Position numbers and translations under genes: made by a program. A DNA stretch of 64,000 nucleotides, taken from Streptosporangium carneum (GTDB lineage: Bacteria > Actinomycetota > Actinomycetes > Streptosporangiales > Streptosporangiaceae). The stretch spans positions 25,590 through 89,589 of the forward strand of contig NZ_BSEV01000033.1 of NCBI RefSeq assembly GCF_027922005.1, written 5' to 3'. Of this stretch, positions 25,011-32,075 are shown in pieces (the first letter of the stretch is position 1; the number at the start of each line of letters is the position of its first letter). Under the pieces are notes generated by a model. It did no database searches. It had not been told where the DNA came from and saw nothing but the letters and a program-made list of their open reading frames with translations.

Positions 25011-26192
25011 CTAGTAGGTGGGCAGGCTGGGATCGATCGTCTTGATCCAGCTCAGCACGCCGCCGCCCACGTGGACCGCGTCGGAGAAGCCGGCGTTCTT
25101 GACGATCGCCAGGACCTCCGCGGAGCGCGCGCCGGACTTGCAGTGCAGGACGATGCGCTTGTCCTGCGGGAGCTTCTCCAGCGCGGAGCCGTTGATGAAC
25201 TCGCCTTTGGGGATGAGCACGGCGCCGGGGATGGAGACGATCTCGTACTCGTTCGGCTCGCGGACGTCGATCACGTAGATGTTCTCGCCCGCGTCCTGCA
25301 GGGACTTGAGGTCGGCCGCGGTGATCGTGGACCCCGAGGCGGCCTCCTGGGCCTCCTCGGAGACCGCCCCGCAGAACGCCTCGTAGTCGTCGAGGAGCTG
25401 GGTGACCGTCGGGTTCTTGCCGCAGAGCACGCACTCGGGGTCCTTGCGGACCTTGACCGAGCGGTAGTTCATCTCCAGGGCGTCATAGATCATCAGACGG
25501 CCGACCAGGGGCTCGCCGATGCCGGTGAGGAGCTTGATGGCCTCGTTGACCTGGATGGAGCCGATCGACGCGCACAGCACGCCGAGCACGCCGCCCTCGG
25601 CGCAGGAGGGGACCATGCCGGGGGGCGGGGGCTCGGGGTAGAGGCAGCGGTAGCAGGGGCCGTGCTCGGCCCAGAACACGCTGGCCTGCCCGTCGAAGCG
25701 GTAGATCGAGCCCCAGACGTAGGGCTTGCCCAGCAGGACGGCCGCGTCGTTCACCATGTAGCGGGTGGCGAAGTTGTCGGTGCCGTCCACGATCAGGTCG
25801 TAACCGGAGAAGATCTCCATGACGTTGTCCGTGGTCAGCGCCACGTTGTGGACGACCACGTCGACCAGCGGGTTGATCTCCTTGACACTGGCCGCGGCGC
25901 TCTCCGCCTTCAGGCGGCCGACGTCCGACTGGCCGTGGATGACCTGGCGCTGCAGGTTGGACTCGTCGACGACGTCGAAATCGATGACGCCGAGCGTGCC
26001 CACACCCGCGGCCGCGAGGTACAGCAGGGCGGGGGAGCCGAGACCGCCGGCGCCCACACAGAGCACCTTGGCGTTCTTCAGGCGCTTCTGCCCTGCCATG
26101 CCCACGTCGGGGATGATCAGGTGGCGCGAGTAGCGACGCACCTCGTCGACGGTCAGCTCGGCTGCCGGCTCTACCAGCGGTGGCAACGACAC
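25011..26192 (-). CDS. moeZ: MoeZ adenylyltransferase/sulfurtransferase
   Basis: A 393-residue fusion of an E1-like adenylyltransferase and a rhodanese domain. In actinobacteria MoeZ activates and thiocarboxylates small sulfur-carrier proteins for molybdopterin, cysteine and other sulfur products. Marks are CVGAGGLGSPA (ATP), GTDNFATRY, the zinc pairs CYRCLYP and CVLCGKNP, catalytic Cys in GGVLGVLCASIG, and the rhodanese loop CKSGARS near residue 354. Start GTG 26192 has GGGAG 7 nt upstream. The M. tuberculosis counterpart near adnAB is Rv3206c. Confidence 0.95.
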   Translation of the reverse strand: MSLPPLVEPAAELTVDEVRRYSRHLIIPDVGMAGQKRLKNAKVLCVGAGGLGSPALLYLAAAGVGTLGVIDFDVVDESNLQRQVIHGQSDVGRLKAESAAASVKEINPLVDVVVHNVALTTDNVMEIFSGYDLIVDGTDNFATRYMVNDAAVLLGKPYVWGSIYRFDGQASVFWAEHGPCYRCLYPEPPPPGMVPSCAEGGVLGVLCASIGSIQVNEAIKLLTGIGEPLVGRLMIYDALEMNYRSVKVRKDPECVLCGKNPTVTQLLDDYEAFCGAVSEEAQEAASGSTITAADLKSLQDAGENIYVIDVREPNEYEIVSIPGAVLIPKGEFINGSALEKLPQDKRIVLHCKSGARSAEVLAIVKNAGFSDAVHVGGGVLSWIKTIDPSLPTY

Positions 26193-26272
26193 AGTTCTGC
26201 TCCCGTTTCAGGGGGTCTTGACGGTACGGCTAGCACAGCACGCACCATTGACAACCTAGTCTGGTGCCCCGG

Positions 26273-27196
26273 TCATTCCCCAATCGGGACAAGGGCGCTC
26301 TCCGCCATCAGACGGCGCGCCTCCCTGGCCACCCTGTCCGGCAGCTCCATCTGCGCCACGTGCCCGGCGTCCGGCAGCAGCACCAGCCTGACGTGCGGGA
26401 ACGTCCGCCCCGCCCGGGCGGCCATGCGCGGGTTGACGAGCCGGTCGTGGCGGCCGTGGATCACCAGCGTCGGCGCGGCGACCAGGGCGGCCAGACGCCA
26501 CAGGTTCTCCTCGCCCCGCCTGAAGTACTCGGCCACGATGCCGCGCGCCGAACCGATCAGCGCGTCCGCCGCGTACGGCAGGCCGTCCCTGCGGCGGAGC
26601 TCCTCGGCCGCCTCCTCGAGGCGCAGCGGGTGGACCCTGGCGAGGTCGGCGTAGCACATGCCGAGTGTGGCGCTGAGCCTGCGCTCGGCGGGCACGACCC
26701 GCAGCCGCTCAGCGACCCACTCGCCCAGCCTGGGCACGGTCGACAGGGCCACCCGCGCCGGGCCGTACCGGGGAAGCAGGTCGGGCAGGGCCGGGGAGAC
26801 GAGCGTGAGCGAACGGACCAGGTCCGGCCTGGTCGCGGCGATCCGCACCGAGACCGCCCCGCCGAGGGAGTTGCCGAACAGGTGGACGGGGGCGTCGGAG
26901 ACGTGCTCGATCAGCGCGGTGACGGTCCGGGCGTGAGCGGTGACGGAGTAGTCGCCGCCGGACGGCTCCGGCGAGTATCCGGCGCCGGGCAGGTCGATCG
27001 CGTGACCTCTGGCCACGTCGGACAGCTCGCCCATCAAGTCGGTCCAGTTGGTGGCCGACCCGGCGAGACCGTGCACGTAGACGGCGGTCTCCGCGGGCCC
27101 GCGCGGGGTCGACCGCACATGGACGCGCTGCTTTCCCTGACCCACCGGCAGGTCGACCAGCTCTCCAGGCCACCTCGGAATCGGCTCGGCAACCAT
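26273..27196 (-). CDS. Alpha/beta hydrolase
   Basis: A 307-residue cytoplasmic hydrolase. The oxyanion region is VYVHGLAGS, the nucleophile elbow LFGNSLGGAVS, the acid lies in VIHGRHDRLV and the histidine in LPDAGHVAQME. All triad residues are present. ATG 27196 has an excellent GGGAGGAAGG ribosome site, so the longer in-frame start at 27268 is not used. The substrate is unknown. It lies upstream of moeZ on the same strand with a gap of about 80 bp. Confidence 0.88.
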   Translation of the reverse strand: MVAEPIPRWPGELVDLPVGQGKQRVHVRSTPRGPAETAVYVHGLAGSATNWTDLMGELSDVARGHAIDLPGAGYSPEPSGGDYSVTAHARTVTALIEHVSDAPVHLFGNSLGGAVSVRIAATRPDLVRSLTLVSPALPDLLPRYGPARVALSTVPRLGEWVAERLRVVPAERRLSATLGMCYADLARVHPLRLEEAAEELRRRDGLPYAADALIGSARGIVAEYFRRGEENLWRLAALVAAPTLVIHGRHDRLVNPRMAARAGRTFPHVRLVLLPDAGHVAQMELPDRVAREARRLMAESALVPIGE

Positions 27197-27482
27197 GCCT
27201 TCCTCCCTTGTTCGCCCTCCGTTCCGACGATAGCTCCCCGCCGTGCAGCTCGTGCACAAAAGCGACATTAAAGACTTATCGCATCAAAACAATTAATAAG
27301 AGTCCAACGCCGTCAATAAAGAGATAAGGAGAGAGTAAAAGCCACCGATCGCCGTTTGGTGCACGACGTACACGGAAATCATGAGTGCGAAGGATGACCC
27401 GTTAACGGCCATCCGGGACATTTTTCACCAAGTTCGAAAAATGTCGAGTGCGGGCAACCGATCCTTTCAAGGGGGAAACGCA

Positions 27483-27830
27483 ATGCCCAAGTTCAAGAAT
27501 GTTCTGGCAGGGCTCGCAATCAGCACCGCCCTCTCCGGCGGAGTCGTCGCCCTGGGCGCGGCCACCGCGGAGGCCAGCGCAGGCGTGCCCACCGCGTCCG
27601 TCCAGACCGGCATCGGCTTCACCAGCTGGGGCTGCGGCCGTCGCTTCCGCGGCGGGTGCGGCTGGGGCTGGGGCTGGCGTCGTCACCACCGTCACAACCG
27701 CAGGCTCGTCATCATCAACACCAACAACGTCGGCGCCGGCGGTGGCGGTGGCGGTGGCGGCGGCGCCGCCAGGAACTTCAACGAGAACGAGAGGGACCGG
27801 GACCACGACGGGCGCGGCCCGCTCCAGTAA
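27483..27830 (+). CDS. Small secreted glycine-rich protein with a Trp/His/Arg segment
   Basis: A 115-residue exported protein: MPKFKNVLAGLAISTALSGG begins a signal peptide ending near TAEASA. The mature part has WGCGRRFRGGCGWGWGWRRH (two cysteines), RHNRRLVIINTNN, a run of nine glycines and a charged tail. ATG 27483 has AAGGGGGA 7 nt upstream. A longer in-frame start at 27381 lacks one and would hide the signal peptide. The upstream 200 bp is unusually AT-rich for this chromosome, which fits a strong promoter region. Function unknown; it may be a cell-surface or structural peptide. Confidence 0.7.
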   Translation: MPKFKNVLAGLAISTALSGGVVALGAATAEASAGVPTASVQTGIGFTSWGCGRRFRGGCGWGWGWRRHHRHNRRLVIINTNNVGAGGGGGGGGGAARNFNENERDRDHDGRGPLQ

Positions 27831-28379
27831 CTCTCAGGACGTCTGACCTGCGAACCGGAGCGCGCTCCACGCTGATCGCGGCGCGCGGTCGCACCACGGA
27901 CCGCACGCATCCGGCTCCACGGTCACAATGAGCTCCTGGCCCATGGCGGAGGGGCACAGTGCCCGCGTTCACCACGATCGAGTCCTCGCCGTAGGACGAA
28001 GGCGCACGGGGGACGCGGGCACTCGGGAGCAGAATTGCATACTTCGCTTTCCGGATGAACACGGGATGGACCATCCGTGAGAATCCGGCGAGGGCTCCAG
28101 GGATTTCCATATTCCCTGGAGCCCGTCGCCGTGTTTCCCCGATTCCCGCACCGCGCGGGAGAAGGCACGCGAAAGTCTCCCGGCGCACGGGAAAGGACGG
28201 ACCGGAGCCTCCCGTCGCGGGAAAGGACACGCCGCGCGACGCCATTCGTGTCAGAACGGCTCTCCTCGTGCCATGACTCTCAGGAAGGGCCGAACCTCCC
28301 CGGTGGACGCGGCTCCCGGGACGCGGCCGGACCTCCCAGGCGAGGCGGCTCTCAGCCGAACAGCCCTCGGACACACGCC
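27831..28379. other. Gap without a convincing gene
   Basis: Between the glycine-rich protein and the repeat array next to ku I find no frame with a credible start and coding pattern; antisense open frames here are low-complexity. The only clear structure is the hairpin at 28092-28124. Confidence 0.6.
28092..28124. terminator. Perfect 12-bp hairpin in an intergenic gap
   Basis: GGGCTCCAGGGA (28092-28103) pairs perfectly with TCCCTGGAGCCC (28113-28124) around a 9-nt AT-rich loop. It may end transcripts from the glycine-rich protein gene 260 bp upstream, or belong to an unrecognised small RNA. Confidence 0.5.
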
Positions 28380-28493
28380 CCCTCGGACGTCTTGGACGGG
28401 CACGTGCCCCTCAGACGCCTTGGACACGCGCCCCTCGGACGCCTTGGACACGCGCCCCTCGGACGCCTTGGACACGCGCCCCTCGGACGCGCG
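28380..28493. repeat. 24-bp tandem repeat next to ku
   Basis: Units of CCCTCGGACGCCTTGGACACGCGC-type sequence at 28408, 28432 and 28456, a partial one at 28480, and a diverged 27-28-bp unit from 28380. It ends 4 bp before the ku stop codon. In one minus-strand frame it encodes an eight-residue repeat (SEGRVSKA). Confidence 0.9.
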
Positions 28494-28497
28494 GTTC

Positions 28498-29454
28498 TCA
28501 GGCGGGGCGCGGCGTCTTCTTCCTCCCCTGAGCCTTCTCCCGCCCGACGTCCTTCTCGCCCGATCCAGCCGGCTCTCCCGTCTCCGAGGCCCGGCCCGAG
28601 CCCCCCGCCGCGCCCGTCTCGCCCGCCGTGCCCCGGGAGGCGGCCGGGCGTCCGCCCCGGGCGCCCCGGGCACCCTCGAGGCGCTCCCTCTTGGCCGCCT
28701 CGACGCTGGCCCGCAGCGCGGCCATCAGGTCGGCCGTCGGCCCCGGCTCAGGCGGCGGCCCGACGGAGACGACCTCCCTGCCCGCGACCTTCGCCTCGAT
28801 GACCTCCTGGAGCGCCTCCCGGTAGGAGTCCCGGTAACGCGAGGGGTCGAAGTCGGCGGCCATGCTCTCGATCAGCGACTCGGCCATCCTCAGCTCCTGC
28901 GGCCTGACCTCGGCCTCCTCCTCGAGGAAGGCGAAGTCCGCGGAACGCACCTCGTCCGGCCAGAGCATGGTCTCCAGCACGAAGACCCCGTCCCTGACCC
29001 GCAACGTCGCGAGCGACTCGCGCTGCCTGAGCGCGACCTTCACGATCGCCACCCGCCCCGAGCGTTCGAGCGCGTCGCGCAGCAGGGCGTACGGGCCCAC
29101 GGCCCCGGCGTCCGGCTCCAGGTAGTAGGACCTGCCGAGCAGGATCGGGTCGATCTGGTCCGCCGGGCTGAACTGGAGCACCTCGATCCGGTGCGAGGTG
29201 GACAGCGGCAGGTCCTCGAAGTCGCCGCTCTCCAGCACCACCACGTCGCCGGTCGGGAGCTCGTATCCCTTGGCCACGTCGGCGTAGGGGACCTCCTCCT
29301 CGCAGACGGAGCAGAACCTGCGGAACCTGATGCGGCCCGCGTCCTCCCGGTGCACCAGGTTGAAGGTGACGTTGCGTTGCTCGGTCGCGGTGTACAACCT
29401 GACCGGAATCGTGACCAGTCCGAACGAGACCGCGCCGTTCCAGATGCTCCGCAT
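28498..29454 (-). CDS. ku: Ku DNA end-binding protein
   Basis: A 318-residue homodimeric Ku for non-homologous end joining. The core opens MRSIWNGAVSFGLVTIPVRL and contains FNLVHREDAGRIRFRRFCSV with CSVCEEEV, GKGYELP-like VAKGYELPTGDVV, and LPLSTSHRIEVLQF. After about residue 245 comes a Gly/Ala/Glu/Lys/Arg-rich tail ending KAQGRKKTPRPA, typical of actinobacterial Ku tails that contact DNA and LigD. ATG 29454 has AGGGAGA upstream. No ligD lies in the window. Confidence 0.95.
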   Translation of the reverse strand: MRSIWNGAVSFGLVTIPVRLYTATEQRNVTFNLVHREDAGRIRFRRFCSVCEEEVPYADVAKGYELPTGDVVVLESGDFEDLPLSTSHRIEVLQFSPADQIDPILLGRSYYLEPDAGAVGPYALLRDALERSGRVAIVKVALRQRESLATLRVRDGVFVLETMLWPDEVRSADFAFLEEEAEVRPQELRMAESLIESMAADFDPSRYRDSYREALQEVIEAKVAGREVVSVGPPPEPGPTADLMAALRASVEAAKRERLEGARGARGGRPAASRGTAGETGAAGGSGRASETGEPAGSGEKDVGREKAQGRKKTPRPA

Positions 29455-29652
29455 GACGTCTCCCTGGCTTGGAGCTTCCCATCAAGTTTCGCACGCACGT
29501 TCGGAAGTACTACCGGGCGGGTGCAAACACTCACCAATCAGGCAGGTACCCCTCATGGGGGATCCGATGCCCTGCCTTTCTCAGCGGGCGGCGCCCGAGG
29601 TCGTACGCTGGGCGATGTCCGGTGTTCTCGATGGAACGGCCAGGGAGGACGG

Positions 29653-29877
29653 ATGTCGGAGATGGATGTTCGTGGCGAGGGCGCCGAGGAGGAGCCGGAG
29701 GAGGCCTTCCCCGAGGAACTCGGCATCGAGACCTCGGCGGCGGACGCGGCCGAGCAGCACCGTCCGGTGCGCGACGAGGGCCCTGAGTGGCCTGATCACA
29801 TCCCGCCCGAGGCCGATCCCGCGGACACGGCCGAGCAGAGCCGCAGCGTGGATCTTGACGAGGACGATTATCGCTGA
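29653..29877 (+). CDS. Small acidic hypothetical protein
   Basis: A 74-residue, very acidic protein (MSEMDVRGEGAEEEPEEAFP at the start, VDLDEDDYR at the end). No membrane segment, cysteine or known motif is visible, and it is probably disordered. ATG 29653 has GGAGGAC 5 nt upstream. It lies between ku and the TetR gene. I do not recognise a function. Confidence 0.7.
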   Translation: MSEMDVRGEGAEEEPEEAFPEELGIETSAADAAEQHRPVRDEGPEWPDHIPPEADPADTAEQSRSVDLDEDDYR

Positions 29878-29937
29878 CCTGGATTACCCGCGCGTAGGAT
29901 GATGCGAGACAGCATGAGCACCCGCGAGGAGAACGCC

Positions 29938-30567
29938 GTGACGACTACCCCGGACGCCAAGCCCCGGGGCACCCGGCTGCCCCGGCTGGCCCGTCGCCGC
30001 CAGTTGCTGAGCGCGGCGCAGGAAGTGTTCGTCGAGAACGGCTACCACGCGGCCGCGATGGATGAGATCGCCGAGCGCGCCGGAGTGAGCAAGCCGGTCC
30101 TCTACCAGCACTTCCCGGGCAAGCAGGAGCTCTATCTGGCCCTGCTCGACCTGCACGTCGACGACATGATCGCCCGCTGCCGCGACGCCCTCGCCTCGAC
30201 CACGGACAACAAGCAGCGCGTCCAGGCCGCGATCGGCGCCTTCTTCGACTTCGTCTCCGGCCAGGGCGAGGCGTTCCGCCTGGTCTTCGAGTCCGACCTG
30301 CGCAACGTCGCCCCGGTCCGCCAGCGCATCGAGCGCAACCTGCGCGAGAGCGCCGAGATGATCAGCCAGGTCATCCAGGAGGACACCGGCTGCTCCAGCG
30401 ACGAGGCCCGTCTGCTCGGCGTCGGACTGGTCGGCATGGCCGAGGTCAGCGCGCGTTACTGGACCAGCGGCGCGGGCTCCATCTCCAAGGAGGCCGCGAC
30501 CCAGCTCATCGCCCGCCTGGCGTGGCGCGGCATCTCCGGCTTCCCTCGGACCACCGCCGACCACTGA
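29938..30567 (+). CDS. TetR-family transcriptional regulator
   Basis: A 209-residue regulator: RRRQLLSAAQEVFVENGYHA, helix-turn-helix MDEIAERAGVSKPVLYQHFP, then an all-alpha ligand domain. GTG 29938 has GAGGAG 7 nt upstream, and TAGGAT at 29895-29900 fits a -10 box that would start the mRNA near 29907, after the upstream ATGs at 29899 and before or around the one at 29914. I therefore prefer GTG. It precedes the DUF3107 gene, as Rv3208 precedes Rv3208A in M. tuberculosis. Targets are unknown. Confidence 0.9.
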   Translation: MTTTPDAKPRGTRLPRLARRRQLLSAAQEVFVENGYHAAAMDEIAERAGVSKPVLYQHFPGKQELYLALLDLHVDDMIARCRDALASTTDNKQRVQAAIGAFFDFVSGQGEAFRLVFESDLRNVAPVRQRIERNLRESAEMISQVIQEDTGCSSDEARLLGVGLVGMAEVSARYWTSGAGSISKEAATQLIARLAWRGISGFPRTTADH

Positions 30568-30657
30568 TCCGGCTGTTCGCTTGACGCGATCAACCGGCGC
30601 GTCGTGTCCCCGATGGGGCGACCATGGGACGAGCAACCCTCGTCGAAAGGGAGCAAC

Positions 30658-30888
30658 ATGGAAATCAAGATCGGCGTGCGTTCGGTGCACCGTGAACTCG
30701 TGGTGGAGACGGACCTCACGACCGAGCAGGTCGAGGAGGAGCTCGGCAAGGCCCTCGCCGCCGACCGTGGGATCTTCTCCATCACCGACAGCAAGGGCCG
30801 CAGGGTCCTCGTCCCCATCGCCTCACTCGGTTTCGTGGAGATCGGCGAGGAGGAGACGCGTCCCGTCGGTTTCGGCGGCACCCTCTGA
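30658..30888 (+). CDS. DUF3107 family protein
   Basis: A 76-residue actinobacterial protein: MEIKIGVRSVHRELVVETDL, then GIFSITDSKGRRVLVPIASL and the tail EIGEEETRPVGFGG. The family includes M. tuberculosis TB9.4 (Rv3208A), whose role is not established. ATG 30658 has AAAGGGAG upstream. The gap from 30889 to 31336 before the convergent ferritin-like gene shows no gene and no clear hairpin. Confidence 0.92.
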   Translation: MEIKIGVRSVHRELVVETDLTTEQVEEELGKALAADRGIFSITDSKGRRVLVPIASLGFVEIGEEETRPVGFGGTL

Positions 30889-31336
30889 CCGATCACCCGG
30901 TCCGGCTCGCGCCAGGTCGTGGCATCGCATCGGCCATGGCGCGGTCCGTGGACCGTCCCTGACGCCCGCCGTCCTCGGCGAGGCGTCTCAGCACTCTCCG
31001 GGACGTTCGTCCCGTTCCCCGAACCCGCAACCCCGGGGACGGCGGAATCTACGGGCGTGATGCCCGTCCGAGGGGACCGCCGGACAGTCGGCGCTCCCCC
31101 TGCGCAACACCGGACGCGAAGTCCAGAGGTTCGGTCCACATCTCGTCAAGGAACTGCCGTAGCGGCGCGAGGCCCTCATGTCTCGCACGTTACAACCGTT
31201 TGGCACCCCAACGCGTGGCTCTCACAAGGATGCTTCGCTCCCGGCCCACTCCCGTCTCTCCCACAACAGCCCCTACGGCACACGGCTCCCGGACATCCGG
31301 TGCCGCAACGCCGCCAGGCGTCGCGAACGAACGCCC

Positions 31337-31987
31337 TCAGGGTCCCGGGGTCAGGCCGAGGGCGGCCATTCGCTTGCCGTGCGCCTCGGTGAGGCGGCCG
31401 AACATCCGGGTGATGTCCTCCCCCGCGGCCTCGACCAGCAGGCTCGCCAGCTCCGGCCTGGCGGCCACCACGTGCTGTCCCTGGCTCAACGCCTCGCCCA
31501 CCAGCCGCCTCGCCCACAGGGCCAGGCGGCCCGCCTGCCTGGGGTCCTCCTGGATGGCCGCGCCGACCCGGTCGACCGCGAACTGGGAGCGTCCCTCGTC
31601 GACGAGCACCTCCTCGACGAGCTCACGCGTCTCCGCGTCCACGTGGGCGGCGGCCTCGCGGTAGAAGTCGAGCGCGATCCCCGTGCCGACGTAGGCCTTG
31701 ACCAGGGCCTCGAGCCAGTCTCCCGGCGCGGTCTGGGCGTGCCAGTCGTCCAGCGGTCCGGCGAAGGGCGCCATCGCCTCCTCCGGGTCGAGCCCGAGGG
31801 AGGCGATCCGGTCGCGGAGAAGGCGGAAGTGGGAGTACTCGGTCGCGGCCAGGTCACCGAGCGCGGCCCTGTCCGTCAGTGTCGGGGCGTGCCGGGTGGC
31901 GTCCTCGGCGAGCCTGAGGAACGCTGTCAGCTCGGCGTAGGCGAGCACGCCGAGCAGCTCGGCGACGCCGGGAGGGGAATCACTCAT
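31337..31987 (-). CDS. Ferritin-like fold protein
   Basis: A 216-residue all-helical protein related to the Rv3210c family and distantly to MiaE-type di-iron hydroxylases. Candidate metal ligands are Glu in LAYAELTAF, Glu-His in TEYSHFRLLRD and Glu in TRELVEEVLVDEG; whether a full di-iron set is present needs alignment. TAGGCT at 31994-31999 lies exactly 6 nt before ATG 31987 with no ribosome site, so a leaderless mRNA is likely. It is divergent from the DEAD-box helicase gene, as Rv3210c is from rhlE. Confidence 0.85.
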   Translation of the reverse strand: MSDSPPGVAELLGVLAYAELTAFLRLAEDATRHAPTLTDRAALGDLAATEYSHFRLLRDRIASLGLDPEEAMAPFAGPLDDWHAQTAPGDWLEALVKAYVGTGIALDFYREAAAHVDAETRELVEEVLVDEGRSQFAVDRVGAAIQEDPRQAGRLALWARRLVGEALSQGQHVVAARPELASLLVEAAGEDITRMFGRLTEAHGKRMAALGLTPGP

Positions 31988-32075
31988 GCAGGCAGCCTAT
32001 GAGTTGAGTGGCCTGCCGATTCAGCTGGAATACGAAGAAATCGGTTCCTCGTTGTGGTATCGAGTACACTGCTCT

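Noticed and set aside
27778..28374. 198-codon minus-strand frame after the glycine-rich protein
   Set aside because: Overlaps the coding end on the other strand, low complexity and no credible start.
28251..28673. Separate minus-strand gene covering the 24-bp repeat
   Set aside because: It overlaps ku in another frame and its composition is that of a shadow; I keep only the idea of a ku tail extension.
28498..29454. Complete NHEJ locus
   Set aside because: No LigD ligase/polymerase is adjacent to ku in this window.
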